A stretch of DNA of 64,000 bases, from assembly GCF_041146395.1 (NCBI RefSeq), contig NC_091012.1, positions 14,870,193 to 14,934,192 on the forward strand, given 5' to 3'. The translations under genes and the position numbers were made by a program. This DNA comes from Eulemur rufifrons (lineage: Eukaryota > Chordata > Mammalia > Primates > Lemuridae). Below, one piece after another: positions 1 through 33,790 of this stretch. Every line of letters begins with the position of its first letter. The first letter of the stretch is position 1. The notes under the pieces are model-generated. The model was not told the origin of the DNA. It did not search any database and saw nothing but the letters and a program-made list of their open reading frames with translations.

Positions 1-1982
1 TTTGGATGGGCTTTCCTTTGTATGTTACTTGTTTCTTTCTCCTTATAGGCCGAAGAAGGGCCTCTTTAGTGGATATTTTGGCGAGTCTGATGACTGCATG
101 ATGTGGTGTCTTCCTATTTGTTATGAATCTCCCAGGGGTTCTTTGAGCTTCTTGAACCTGTATATCTAGAGTTTTGGCAAGGCCTGGGAAATTTTCCTCA
201 ATTATATCTTCAAATAGCTTATCCAACCCTTGTTTATTGTCTTCTTCACCCTCAGGAATGCTGATAACTCTCACGTTAGGCTTCTTCACATAATCCCACG
301 TTTCTTGTAGACTCTGGTCTTTTCTCTTATTTCTTTGCTCTATCTCTGTGACTGAATTATTTAATTGGAAAGTGTTATCTTCGATCTCTGAGATTCTTTC
401 TTCTGTTTGATCTTCCCTGCTCTTGAGACTTTCCACTGTGTTTTGTAGCTCCCTAATAAATTCTTCATTTCCAGGAGTACAGTTTGATTTTTTTTGAATA
501 ATTGAATTTCTTTAGTGAATTTTTCTTCCAAGTCCTGTTTTTTTTTTTTTTGTGTGTGTGTGGTTTCTTTGTGTTGGTTATCTATTTTTTCTTGCATAAC
601 ATTCAGCTTTTTTATGACCCATGTTTGAAATTCTTCCTGTGACATGTTGCTATTTGAATCTGGTTTGTGTCAATTGGTAGAGAGCTGGTATTCCTCTTTG
701 GGGGCAAGATTTCAGGTTGATTCTTTATACTCCCAGAGTTCTTTCACTGAGCCCTTCCCATCTGGATCAATCGTTAGATTTCTTCTCTCAGCATTAGTCT
801 GGATAGAGGCACGCCTTGCATGCTGTTCTTGGGCTCTGTAGCAGCCTAGGTGATTTGCTTCCTTTGTCACCAGGGGGAGCCTGTTATGTGTTGTTTCAGA
901 TTTTCCTCCCTCAGCTGGGGGGCGGCTCCTGTTGGGTCCAGCCTCAGAGAATTAATTTTACCTAAAACTGGTTTGAGGAGTTAAGTCACTGGGCTGTGCT
1001 GGATGCAGATGAAAAGCGTCTTTTTCTTGTCTCTTCCTCTCCAGAGGTGGTTTCTGCCTCTCTCCACACAAAAAACTGTGGCTGCTGGGGGGGGGGGCGA
1101 TGTCCTCATTAGCCCAGTGCCCCAGCTGCTGCAGCTCCCATGGGCAATGGTCTGCCCCACTCCAGTGACTGTAAGGTCCACGCTCCACTTCCTCACGACT
1201 GGGGAAGCATTCAGTGTTCACGCAAAGGCAGAGCTTCTAGTGAGGGTCCACAGACTAGGGAAGGGAGCTGCCCAGGGAACCTCCCAGTCCCCAAATGCCC
1301 CGCAGTGGCTAGGCTGTGGACCCCAATAATGGTGGCTGCCCGTCCACAGATCACTGGTGCTGGGGGTGAATGTTCAGGGTCCAGCAGGGGCCGGAGGAGC
1401 AAGGGATTGAGGGAGCCCAGCCACCCGCTGTCTCCAGGCCAGAAACTCATCAAGTAAATGAGACAGTTTGGCATCTCCTAGCTGCCTTTTGCTGCAGCCT
1501 AGAGCAAACCCTCCCACGCCAGGCGCAATCCACGCACAGAGCTCCGGGGGTCCAAAATGCCTCCTGCTAATGTCTCCTCTCCACAGAGCCCCACATCTCC
1601 CGTGGTGATTCTGCACCGACTTCAGGCAAATCACTAAATGAGTGGGTGTGGAGGTCAATCGGGAAACAAGCCACTCTGCAGTGTGGCTGAAACCACCTCA
1701 CTCGCTGGTGAGGCGGGTACAGCTGTCCCGCATTCTGCTTTCTATTGTCGCCCCACACTCCGCTGTCTATTGTCCGTCCCGCACTCTCCAGATTTTGGCG
1801 ATCTTATTTCCTGTTCACCTCAGTCTTTTCTTACTTTCTGTGTCCCACGCTGATTCTCCGTGGATTCACACCACTGTTCTTGTGGGGGAGCAATCCTCTA
1901 GCATTGTGGCAGACTGAGATCCATGCCTTCCTCTCTGGGAGCGCAAATCCAGGAGGTCACCTCCAATCTGCCATCTTCCTAA
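1..1982 (-). mobile_element. L1 retrotransposon, 5' part (ORF1 remnant and 5'UTR), cut by window edge
   Basis: On the minus strand this reads as the 5' end of a LINE-1. The ORF1 start codon lies at 759-761 (MGRAQ, followed at once by a stop), and a 94-residue coiled-coil remnant of ORF1 (start MSQEEFQ, many K/E/Q) lies at 361-645. The sequence from 1 to about 360 matches the ORF1 regions of the two full-length L1s farther right. The 5'UTR (762-1982) is about 1.2 kb and ends at an L1-type start, GGAAGATGGCAGA on the minus strand near 1970-1982. ORF1 is broken, so the copy is dead. Its 5'UTR lacks the polypurine tract and the 71-bp units of the younger copies in the window. The 3' part is outside the window. 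Confidence 0.88.
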
Positions 1983-4660
1983 ACTGATGTATCTTTGTAT
2001 AGTGCTTACCATATGCATCACACACTTATTAATGCTTTACTTATTTTAATTATTTTCATATTTATGACATTATATGTTAGGATCTAATAACATCTTGCCT
2101 TTACAAGCAAACAATACTGAGTTCTTGATTTAATCCTCTGGCATTGAGAATTATTTATCTTTCTTTGTACTTTAAGGCTCTTACTTTTAGCTTAGGACAC
2201 TGAATCTCTCTAATCTTAAGTAATCAGAATGCTGCATGTATAACCTATAAACGGCGTCAAACTCTCTAAATTTTTCTTTCACTAAATTAAAAAATTCTGC
2301 ACTTCTCATCAGAACTTTTAAAGTACTGTGTGAACTGGCAGAAGGTGACTACAACAGTGAGAAAGTTGTAGACCAAGTACAGACAGAAAGAAGAAGGTTT
2401 AGATACATTTCTAGAAGGGAATGAAGATAAAAAGATAGCAAAAAAACTGGAAATAATTATGAAATCAGAGCAGCAGAGTTTCCACTTATAAATTCCAAGC
2501 ATTGATTGTTCTGTAGGTCTCCTATCTCCACATGCAAAGTCAGTGCCATTTTTTCACCCTGGACATTTTCAATCTCTTACTTAGAGCCACAAACTCACTC
2601 CCACAGAAATATTTACTGCTAATTATTAAGCATCTATTACATACATAACACTGTACTGTACTTGTTCCTTCTATTTAAATATCAAAAAACCCTCATAATT
2701 TATAAATCCTTCTTAGTGTTTACCTGAACAAATTAGCCTGACACAGTCAATAAATCAATTAGGTCAATGACCAAAAGTAAAAGAAACAGTAACCAAAAGT
2801 GCTTTCAATACGCTCCCCAAATTAGAAGGAAAATATAGAATATACTAAGTAAATAAAATGAAATTAATACACTGTGGAATTACTCATACCTTCAGATTAT
2901 TTTATGAGAACCATTAAATTTTATAAAAATCATTCTTATAATTGAGAGCATGTCATGTAAAGATTACTTAATGACCTTTGAAATAATAAAATTATACATT
3001 AGGCCTAGTATGAGTAATAAGCATGTAAGAACAGAGCATTGGTGTGGGCAGGTTCTGAACCAGAAGCTTTAGGGTTTTAAATAAATTAATTCAACATGAA
3101 GAAAAAAAAATTGCTTTCAGAATCTTTGAAATTTCTAGTTTGCTAGTAAATTCTCAACACTTTTGAAATGACCTGTTTTTTCCAATATTTCTTCTTTATA
3201 TTTCCAAATAGGTATACATCCACATTCACACAAAGACAATTACTTACTCTGTAAGTCTATTACAACTAAAGTCCATCCATCTTACCATGATGTATTTGTA
3301 TGTTTGATTCTATGTAAATAAAAAATGTGTTTATTTGTGCTTCACTGGCTAGAGAGGTTGCATGCTGAAAGAAAAATGTAGAATAAAATGGAACAAGTAG
3401 TCATTCAGTGTTCAGAAATGTATGGCTTTTCATTAAGTGGACAATTTTTATTATAAGCATTACAGTAACAATTTAATTGCAAAAATAATAAAAACTAAAA
3501 ATTTTGGGAACATTATTCCTCGAAGTATTAGAAATTTAAAGCCACTGAAAAAAGGATCACAAATGATGTCATTTTAGTGTGTCATTCAATTGTACATTTT
3601 TACAATCCATTACCTCCAAATCTGAGTAACATCAGATAGGTTAATGTTAGTGGCAAAATAACACTTCATTCAATGTACATGTTTAACACATTAAAAACCT
3701 TTTTTAGTTTAATAAAACAAATTAAGTTTACATGTAATCTAAATATATTTCAAAATCCACTCTATTTCATCATCCTAATTTGCAATTAGTAAAACAATTT
3801 ATTTCTAATAATTGTTTCATTCTGATTATAATGAGAAGAATATTAGTCTGTATACCTACATTACACATCACTTGAAACACTGTTTGTTAAAAGTCAACCA
3901 CAAAGCACCTCTCCATTTCATACATGTTACATTTCAGTGATTTCAATTTTCCATGGAAAAGTACATGAATGATGCCTACTTAATACAGAAAGACTTCTAA
4001 TAACTGTGATGCAGCTACCATTAACCACACACATGCACATACACACTAGGAATGAAAGCATAGCATCTCCTGCTTTGAGAGTTGAATCACATCAATATTT
4101 GCTTGTCAAAAAATGCAAAAAATTATACTTTGTTACATTTTCACCCCACCTTGACCAGAAAGTATATTTTACATGTAATTATAACTCTCAAATAATCTCT
4201 CTCTTTTTTAAAACTTGCATGCAAATAAATTATCTAACTATTTTAACTGGATTATTCTCTATAATCAACAACCTGGTTTAAAGAAATGGGTGAATGTGTT
4301 AGTGCCTTAGTGCATTGTATACTGTGAATCCTCTGATATCTATTTAGACTTGATTTTTTATTAAATGTGTTCTGAAATTTATTATATCTGTAAGGTAGTT
4401 TTAAGTATCAATTCTGTGTTGTTCTCTAAGGTATACCTTTTCCATAAATCTTTTTTCACATTCATTAAATTTGTAAGGTTTCTATCTATTAAAAATTTTC
4501 CGATGTTGAGCAATGCTTGAGAAGATATTGGAGGGTTTCTTCAGTGTAAGTTCTCCCATGTCCAATAAGAACTGTGATAGAATAAAGGTATGTTCAGTGC
4601 TCTACATTATTATTGTTTACTTTTAGCATAAGTACTTTTGTGCATTTTAAGGCTAATGCT
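1983..4660. other. AT-rich DNA without recognised genes; probably includes the zinc-finger gene 3' flank
   Basis: I see no convincing ORF, RNA gene or young repeat here. The part just below 4668 lies immediately downstream of the decayed zinc fingers on the minus strand and may hold the 3'UTR. Minus-strand AATAAA hexamers occur near 4338 and 4378, but none can be assigned as the poly(A) signal. Confidence 0.4.
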
Positions 4661-4667
4661 TTGGGAA

Positions 4668-26120
<21,453 letters not shown>

Positions 26121-26534
26121 TTCTCCTTCTCCTTCTCCTACTGTGAAATTTCTTTTCAGGTGAGACTGTGTAGAACAATTAGAATTACATCTTGAGACTA
26201 TTCCCTGAAAGGATTCAGCACAATCTCTTCACCTGTTTACACAGAATCCACAAGCAGGAGGATGACAAAATGCAGAAAAGGCAACATTCACTTGTTCTTA
26301 GTCACAGGAAACAGTCAGGTATGATGTCTGCTCATGGAGACTAAAATGTGAGATTCTCCTGTCTTTCCCTTGGTGACCTTCCCCTGCCACATGTGCCAGG
26401 AATTTCTGCTATAGCAGTGGGAACCTGAAACACACTGATCTGCCCCTACCAAACCCAAAACAGCAGGCCCTGTGATTTCTCTCTGGAACAAGGTCTAAAC
26501 TCAATCTCATGAATGTATTCAGGATTTCTAAAGC

Positions 26535-26660
26535 TTGACCCTGGCATCAAATTAGAATTATTTGGGGCACAATTAAAACCACATGGATGTTCCCACCCAG
26601 CCCAATAGACAGGTGATGGTATTTCTTTCAAGCTAGGCAGGTGATCCTAATTGAAAGGTT
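26535..26660 (-). mobile_element. MER5-like hAT DNA transposon fragment
   Basis: 'attagaattatttggggcac' followed by 'aattaaaaccacatggatgt' and 'cccacccagcccaatagaca' resembles the MER5 end in the opposite orientation. It lies just upstream of the predicted start exon of the zinc-finger gene. Confidence 0.45.
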
Positions 26661-26934
26661 GGCATGAGAGGCAATTACTTAAAAATTGTCTCTGAACCAT
26701 CAATGTGAATAGAAATCATGTGGTATTGTGGGCCTCACTCTAAGAAATGTGATCTGCTGGTGTGGAAGGGGTACATTAATTGGCTTCTGGGTCAAGTCCG
26801 GTTTTAGTGCTGAAGTTGCTCAACTTGGATCCATTATTAGTAGCACTCAGCTAGAGACAGCAAGCACAGCATACAGAGTGACTTATGCCCAACACACATC
26901 ACCACACAGATACTTAGTTTCCAAAGTGAAGACC

Positions 26935-27062
26935 AGCATAATGCAATGTCTACTGAGCATGTACTCTGTGCTCATAAGAATGGTATGCTGCACTGGGAAG
27001 AAGCTTTTACATTGTGTGACTAAATCCTTATAATACCAGAAAAGGTGAGTACTAAAAAGGTG
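26935..27062 (+). mobile_element. MIR-like SINE fragment
   Basis: 'tactgagcatgtactctgtg' and later 'tgtgtgactaaatccttataatacc' followed by 'aggtgagtac' match the MIR core and tail pattern (lower-confidence visual match). It abuts the 3' side of the olfactory receptor remnant. Confidence 0.45.
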
Positions 27063-27079
27063 AGTACAGAAAAATTTAG

Positions 27080-27956
27080 ATGTAGTGCCAGCCTTTCTAT
27101 TCTTCTTCTCACACAACTATAATAAGATTCAAGAATAGAAGCTATATAGTATAAAATACAGACAGAATTATATCCTGAATTGTTTCAGAAGTTACCCAAG
27201 CCTGTAGGTACATACACATGTGAGAACTGAGGAAGACAGACACTGTGAGTATATAAGAGGCATGGGTGAGAAAAGGCCTTTCTTCACTGTCTGGTTGGAA
27301 ATTTGAGCACATTCGAAAATGTGCAAATATATAACATGGGTATTAAGATATAGCAGCACCACAAACTCCTATGGCAGAGGCAAGAAGTTAGAGCACATTG
27401 CTGAAGGGGTCATAGCAAGAGAGCCTCAACAGAGGAGGGACATCACAGGAGAATTGATGAACCACAGAAGGGCCACTGGAAGGTGCTGACAGTGTGCATG
27501 CCTGCATAGAAGAGACCACTGAGTATGGAAGCCAGTGTTATTCAGACACAAAAGTGGTGGTATATGAGGACTGGGGAATGGAGGGCCTGCCAGATGGCCA
27601 CACAGTGGTTGTGGGCCATGATGGTGAGGAAAAGAAACTACATACACATAACAAATGTCCAAGAAGATCTGAGTTGTACACCTATCGACTGAGAGGGCCC
27701 TGTTTTCAGTGATAGGGTTAACACAGGCATTGGAGGCAGTGATAGAAATATAGCACATATTCATAATGCACAAATTCCTCAGGAATACATGGGCCTGTGA
27801 AGGTTTTGGTTGACAGGGGTGACAATGATGATGAAAAGATTCCCAAATAGGTTGCCAAGTACATCATAGGAATAGCATGGAGTGCAAGAACCTCAGTTTC
27901 CAGCCTTTAGCAAAGCCTATGAAGAGTAACTGAGAAATAATGGTGGAATTGACCAT
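27080..27956 (-). pseudogene. Olfactory receptor pseudogene (full-length, broken)
   Basis: The minus strand begins at ATG 27954-27956 with MVNSTIISQLLFIGFAKGWK and then LHSMLF, typical of a class II odorant receptor N-terminus. In shifting frames follow NLFIIIVTPVNQNLHRPMY (TM1 and the first loop, normally ...LHTPMYFFL), SITASNACVNP with the conserved RCTTQIF Cys, MAHNHCVAIWQALHSPVL (normally MAYDRYVAIC.PLHY), and C-terminal remnants equivalent to KAFSTC.PHL near 27280 and a LSVFYTI-type TM7 near 27160. At least one frameshift falls after CYVYVV, and several stops make it non-functional. The wording is closest to the OR14/OR5-like groups I remember, but the subfamily is uncertain. An intact receptor would be a seven-helix odorant GPCR of about 310 residues. 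Confidence 0.83.
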
Positions 27957-28123
27957 TTACTAGAAATTCTGGTTGACTGGGAAGGCAGAGAGATAAAAAG
28001 TAGGAAACACAAAATGATAAAATCCACTTCATATATTTTCTTGAAAGTTTTTTTTTTTTTCTGTCTTACACAATTGGTTTCTGTGTATAGGTGTACTATT
28101 TGTCTTTTGATTTGCATAACCAC

Positions 28124-29179
28124 ACCTGAGTTGATAATATATCAAACTTCTAAGGATAAAGTATTTCAATTAGTTATCTGAGCAAGACCTACAGAAGTGT
28201 AATTCACTGACTTCTATCATTTTCAGCCTATGATATTTATTGTTTTCATGAAGACTGAATTACTCGATATGTATAAAATGCCTGTAAGGGAGTAAATTTC
28301 AGTAGTAGTTAAATATTATTAGGAGGTGGACAACACATGCAGCCTGGATATTGATATGTAGCAGAGATCTAACGGTTGCCTTCATTGGGTGGTCTGTTGT
28401 TATCAGCAACAGTCATGTCTTAACATTTCTCTTCTTAGGATATGTGCAGATATTGAGATTAATAGTTTCTACACCTTTATGACACTTGACAATGGCATAC
28501 CATCCAAGCATGAGATTGGTAAAGCATATTGTCTTGAGTGGCACAAGTTCAGACATAACCAGCTCCATGTATGTTTGTGTCTTTCCACAGGTCCAGACTT
28601 TTACTGATGCTATTTTAATCATGAACGCCGTGAGCTACATGGAGTTTCCAAACAGAAAATTCTCTTTAGTACAACTGGCTCTCTCAGTAGTCAGAGCCAT
28701 TGGTACACAGATACAAGCGAATTTACAAGTCTGTCGATATTGCAAACCATACATAGTAGTATACTTAATCAATATATAAATGTTATATATTAAAATTTTC
28801 ATATCCAAGAAAGTAGCATTTAATATCAAGAGAAAGAGAACATGAAAAGGAGTTAATGAACCAGTCCAAGGAGAGCAACATGGACAAGAAGAGTATCTTG
28901 GGCTGATCTGCATGATCATCAACATCTTTCAAGGCAGAGTCCTTGACTTAGGCATGCCTTTGGCAGAAAATGCCAGGTGCTGGCCACGAGTGACAGCAAG
29001 ATGGTGTCTATAGAGATGGCCTCACCTAGCTGGTGAAGCCCTGCTCTTTTTATGGCCCTTCAGTCCTCTGGGGAGGACTGGTAGTAAAGGGTTACATCCT
29101 TATCTGGTTGGGCATAGTCTCTGAACATCTGGTCCCTGTTGACATCATGCCCTTTGATATACTAGATCGAGTCTTTTTC
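28124..29179. other. No recognised feature
   Basis: Mixed-composition DNA between the receptor pseudogene and the mariner. The part 28810-29170 is less AT-rich and could be an undetermined old repeat, but I cannot name it. Confidence 0.35.
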
Positions 29180-30471
29180 TTAGATTGGTGCAAAAATAAT
29201 TGCAGTTTTGGACCATGAAATTTAGTCATTATAACACATCTTTATTAATCAAAATAGTAACCATTATAATCAACACATTTTGCCAATGAGGAATAAGTTT
29301 GTTTTTTCCTGTAGTGTAAAAAGCTGTGCTTTGGGATTCCACAAACTCTTGGAATGTATTTTCTGCATCCTGCTGGTTGTGGGAGCATTTTCCCTGCAAA
29401 AAGTTGTTGAGATGCTTGAAGAGGTGGTAGTCGATTGGCAATAAGTTAGGTGAATATGGCAGATGAGACAAAACTTCGTAGCCCAATTCATTCAACTTTT
29501 GTAATGTTGCTTGTGCGATGTGTGGTGGGGTGTTGTCATGGAGAAGAATTAGGCCCTTTCTGTTGACCAGGGCTGGCTGCAGACATTGCAGTTTTTGGTG
29601 CCTCTCATCAATTTGCTGAGCATACTTCTCAGATGTAATGGTTTCACTGGGATTCAGAGAGCTACAGTGGGTCAGACTGGCAGCAGACCACCAAACAGTG
29701 ACCATGACCATGTTTTGGTGCAAGTTTGGCTTTGGGAAGGGCTTTGGAGCTTCTTCTCAATCCAACCACTGAGCTGTTTGTAGCCAGTTGTTGTATCAAA
29801 TCCACTTTTCATCTCACATCACAATCTGATCGAGAAATGGTTTGCTGTTATTACATACAACAAGAGAAGACGACACTTCACAATGACAATTTTTTATTTT
29901 CAGTCAGCTCATGAAGCACCCACTTATTGAGCTTTTTCACATTTCCAATTTGCTTCAAATGCCAAAAACTACCATAGAATGGTCCACGTTGAGGTCTTTG
30001 GCAACTTCTTCTGTAGTTGTAAGAGGATCACCTTCGATGATTGCTCTCAATTGATTGTTGTCAACTTCCGATGGCCAGACACTGCGCTCTTTATCTTCAG
30101 GTCTCTCAGCTCCTTTGCAAAATTTCTTGAACCACCACTGCACTGTAGGTTCATTACCAGTTTCTGGGACAAATGAGTTGTTGATGTTGTCAATTGTCTC
30201 TGCTGTTTTACGACCCATATTGAACTCAAATTTGCTTTTTGTCTAACATCATTTCCATAACATAAAATAAATATGAAAAAATAAATACCTAAAAATAAAG
30301 TAAATATCAAATAAACAACGAGTAATAAGTCATTAGCAAAAACACAAAAAGTGAGAAATGCACATTAAAATGATGTATAACGTATCCACCTTTACTTAAG
30401 AATGTATTCCAATATCAAACAGAAAGTTTCAACAATGCTAAAACCACAATTACTTTTGCACCAACCTTTAA
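29180..30471 (-). mobile_element. Hsmar1-type mariner transposon, full-length, inactive
   Basis: The element is about 1.29 kb, the size of an intact Hsmar1. Its ends are inverted repeats: TTAGATTGGTGCAAAAATAA at 29180 and, reading in from 30471 on the minus strand, AAAGGTTGGTGCAAAAGTAA. The minus strand encodes mariner transposase in pieces: an N-terminal helix-turn-helix part (29955-30218, with MGRKTAETIDNINN, TVQWWFKKFCKG and NVDHSMVV), a broken middle (29724-29954) and a catalytic C-terminal part (29229-29723, with MVTVWWSAASL, ILLHDNTPPHIAQ and SPNLLPIDYHLFKHL). The second catalytic Asp (LLHDN) and third (IDYH) are visible. Frameshifts and stops in the middle mean no active enzyme. The family moves by cut and paste into TA. 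Confidence 0.88.
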
Positions 30472-31403
30472 TAAGATGGAGTCACTTACGTCAAGGGTGC
30501 TCTATGCACATATATTCTGCATGTCATTTTAAAATGTCATTTTATAGTTATCTGTTATCTTTGAAAATAAGGACTCAGGAAAAGTTTGGAGGAAAGTTAA
30601 AACTGGCCTTCACTATAGGTAATTTAATTGTCAGTGGTCAAAAAGCCATATTGGTAGAGAAGTTACCCTTGTGATCATAAGGGGAAGTGAATACAGAATT
30701 TGACTATGAAACATTTGTACGTATTTTGTGTACACTCCTAAGTAACCAAGAATTAATGTAGTTGAATCTCGTCTGGTTATAATAAAATGACTGGGGACAT
30801 TTTCCCATCCTTGTTATCTATTATTTCAAATTGTATTCATTTTCCTATATGATTGCTTTGACATCTGAAGGTACTACTAATTTTGACACTGATCCCACAA
30901 GCAGATTTACCTTTTACATACAGTATAATAATCTGTAAATTTCACATGCAAAATGAAACTCCTAAATTTTTCACCTCCACTTCTCCCTAAGAAATTATCT
31001 TCTTACTATCTATTCTTTAAAGCCCTGCATTTTCATAACCTCTCTCCTGTACCCTGACTACCACAGTTGTCACCATAACTACATCATTATATCCAATGCT
31101 AGTCATCCACATTATCATCTATTTACTATGTTTGTTATACAGGAAATAACTTTTACCATTATAATAGTTAAGTATCTCCACAAACATGAACAATTTACTA
31201 ATGAAGAACCAGTCTCAAAAATAAGCTTTTATATTTTAAAACTGTATAAGTTTAAGAGTTTGGGCTCCACTTGAATCTGACTTATTTACAGCTTAAAACA
31301 TTTTCCATAATTCCACATTTGCCTCCCATGATTCCACTGGGATCCTTCTCAATACTAACATTTTATGATGCTTGCCCTGTCCATCACTGCCCAGGTCATC
31401 TTC
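30472..31403. other. No recognised feature
   Basis: AT-rich DNA between the mariner and an Alu. I see no ORF, RNA gene or nameable repeat. Confidence 0.4.
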
Positions 31404-31420
31404 AATTACTTATTTATTTA

Positions 31421-31757
31421 TTTATTTATTTTTATTTTTTTGAGACAGATTCTTGCTTTATTGCCCAGGCTAGAATCAGTGCTGTGGCATCAGCCTAGCT
31501 CACAGCAACCTCAAACTCCTGAGCTCAAGCAATCCTCCTGCCTCAGCCTCCCCAGTAGCAGGGACTACAGGTGAGAGCCAACACACCCAGCTAATGTTTT
31601 TGTTTCTATTTTTAGTTGCCTGGCTAATTTTTTCTAATTTTAGTAGAGACAGGGTCTCTCACTCTTGCTCAGGCTGGCCTCGAACTCCTGATCTCAAGGA
31701 CTCCTCCCACCTTGCCCTCCCAGAGGCTAGGATTACAGGTGTGAGCCACATGCCCAG
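31421..31757 (-). mobile_element. Strepsirrhine-type Alu, minus strand
   Basis: The reverse complement reads as a dimeric Alu with both arms and the extended middle segment. The 5' end is at about 31757 and a TTTA-rich tail lies on the low side. A near-identical duplication 'ttacttatttattta' lies at 31406-31420 and 31765-31779, though low complexity weakens it as a target-site duplication. Confidence 0.88.
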
Positions 31758-31779
31758 ACTCCATTTACTTATTTATTTA

Positions 31780-33404
31780 CCTTTTCCAGCAGATTACAAA
31801 ATCCTTAAAAGCCTCCAGCATGAATCGATTCTATTTTTTTGTTTTGTTTTGTTTTTTCCTAAAGCTCTGCTTGTCATAATGTTTCTTACTTCATGCTTTA
31901 ACCTGCATAAAGTTTAAGATTCCTCTGTCCATAAAATGATTTTTCTTAGTCCTGACCATACTTTTCATTACATTTTCTTTTTCCTAAAGGTATCATCTAT
32001 ATATCATAATAATATTAATATAATAGATTTTTGGCACTACTGATCATACCACTTTTGAAAGAGCTCTTACCAGTTAAATCCCATGAGTGACATAAATGGT
32101 TATATCCCCCACCTTATCCAACCATTTTCCTCTTCAGCATCTTCTCACATTAACCACCATCTCCCTCAGGAAAGTCACTTTTCTTATCAGCTTTCAGATC
32201 ATCTCTGAAAATGCATGTGTTCCACAAGGCTGTATGTGTGAGTAGACAGCCCAAGTTGTTTATAAGTTACATTTCATGAGAGTAGAATATTTTTTTGTCT
32301 TGCAAAATCTACATGCAATACATTTTTCTGTCCCTAATTCTGATTCTTCTCTATACAAACCTGAAGTCCTCACCTGAGTACACTCCTCATTCTCAAAATA
32401 AACCTAAACTGGTCTCTGACTGTGCCACTTTCCTTCTTTACCTGTAATATCACGCTCTTCCCTTACTACCTATCTAGTCTTTAAATCCAACTGAAATACT
32501 ACTTTTGCTTTGAACCTTCCTAATAATTTCAGATTTATTCTTCTACCTACATTTTGTTTAAAATTTAAATTTTGTATTGAATTACAGGAATTTTGTATGT
32601 GTTTATCACCCACACATTTGTGTAAATTCTCTGAATTTTTGACTGTATATATATATTTTTAACTTTTAGTTCCAAGTACATGTCTACACATGTGACAGTT
32701 AATAAAGAAATGCATTTTAATGTAACTGACTGGCCACTAAAATTCTTCCTTATCCTACTTATTTACAAATGACTAGGTCCAAAATAAGGTATGTTCTTTC
32801 CCAGTCTCCGTAAATCAATATATTGAATGTAGGTTTGAAATAATAAAACTCATATCCTTTGTGAGAAGTACAGGCTAAAGTCTTAATATTTCAAAAGATA
32901 TTTACTGATTACACATAACCATCTAAAAGCTGTTCTGACAGTGAGGTTTTAGTGGAAGAAGGAAATTATTACTATTTTTAATTGCTTGTTTTCTGTGAGG
33001 GGGAAAATACTACAATATATAAGAATACAAATAAATGTGAAAATTTTGGTTAGTAATGGATGACAAGAAAAGCAAATATTTTTAAAACCCTGCAAGCCTT
33101 TTCACTCTATCAAAAATATTACTTAGAAAGGTCAGATATGTCTTTTAAACCTGGATGGTAGCATAGAGCTATGGAGACATTTTATTTTTTTACACTGAAC
33201 TATCTACAACTTTTTTGTTTCACTAACAGAACTTAGTAAATTGTCTACTAGCTAGTTTGAATTAAACATAATTGATGTATTTTTTTGTTTATATGATCAA
33301 GTTACTACTTGGAATTGCTTTTTTTATTTATTTGACTTTGTTTGCCATGTATCATTCTTACAGGGAAACTCTAGATTACAAAGCAACACACTGAAGTCAT
33401 ATGT
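31780..33404. other. No recognised gene; possible ancient repeat fragments
   Basis: AT-rich sequence. The stretch 32350-32560 ('tgactgtgccactttccttc', 'aaatccaactgaaatactac') has the flavour of an L2 or MIR 3' end, at low confidence. Nothing else is recognised. Confidence 0.35.
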
Positions 33405-33420
33405 AAAAACCAGTTTTCAG

Positions 33421-33775
33421 GCCGGGCGCGGTGGCTCACGCCTGTAATCCTAGCACTCTGGGAGGCCGAGGCGGGTGGATTGCTCAAGGTCAGGAGTTCG
33501 AGACCAGCCTGAGCGAGACCCCATCTCTACTAAAAAAATAGAAAGACATTATATGGACAACTAAAAATCTATATAGAAAAAAAAAAAATTAGCCGGGCAT
33601 AGTGGCGCATGCCTGTAGTCCCAGCTACTCGGGAGGCTGAGGCAGTAGGATCGCTTAAGCTGAGGAGTCTGAGGTTGCTGTGAGCTAAGCTGACGCCACG
33701 GCACTCACTCTAGCCTGGGCAACAAAGTGAGACTCTGTCTCAACAAAAAAAAAAACAAACAAACAAACAAAAAAA
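33421..33775 (+). mobile_element. Young strepsirrhine Alu, plus strand
   Basis: Starts 'gccgggcgcggtggctcacg' and has intact A and B box regions. The middle linker holds 'aaaatctatatagaaaaaaa', the right arm is complete ('gctgacgccacggcactcac') and the tail is A-rich with (CAAA)n at 33756-33770. Perfect 15-bp target-site duplications AAAAACCAGTTTTCA lie at 33405-33419 and 33776-33790. The linker type and low divergence point to a lemur-lineage insertion. Confidence 0.95.
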
Positions 33776-33790
33776 AAAAACCAGTTTTCA

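Noticed and set aside
27494..27712. Plus-strand 72-codon frame
   Set aside because: It is antisense to the olfactory receptor pseudogene.
29586..30246. Plus-strand frames of 60-65 codons
   Set aside because: They are antisense to the mariner transposase remnant.
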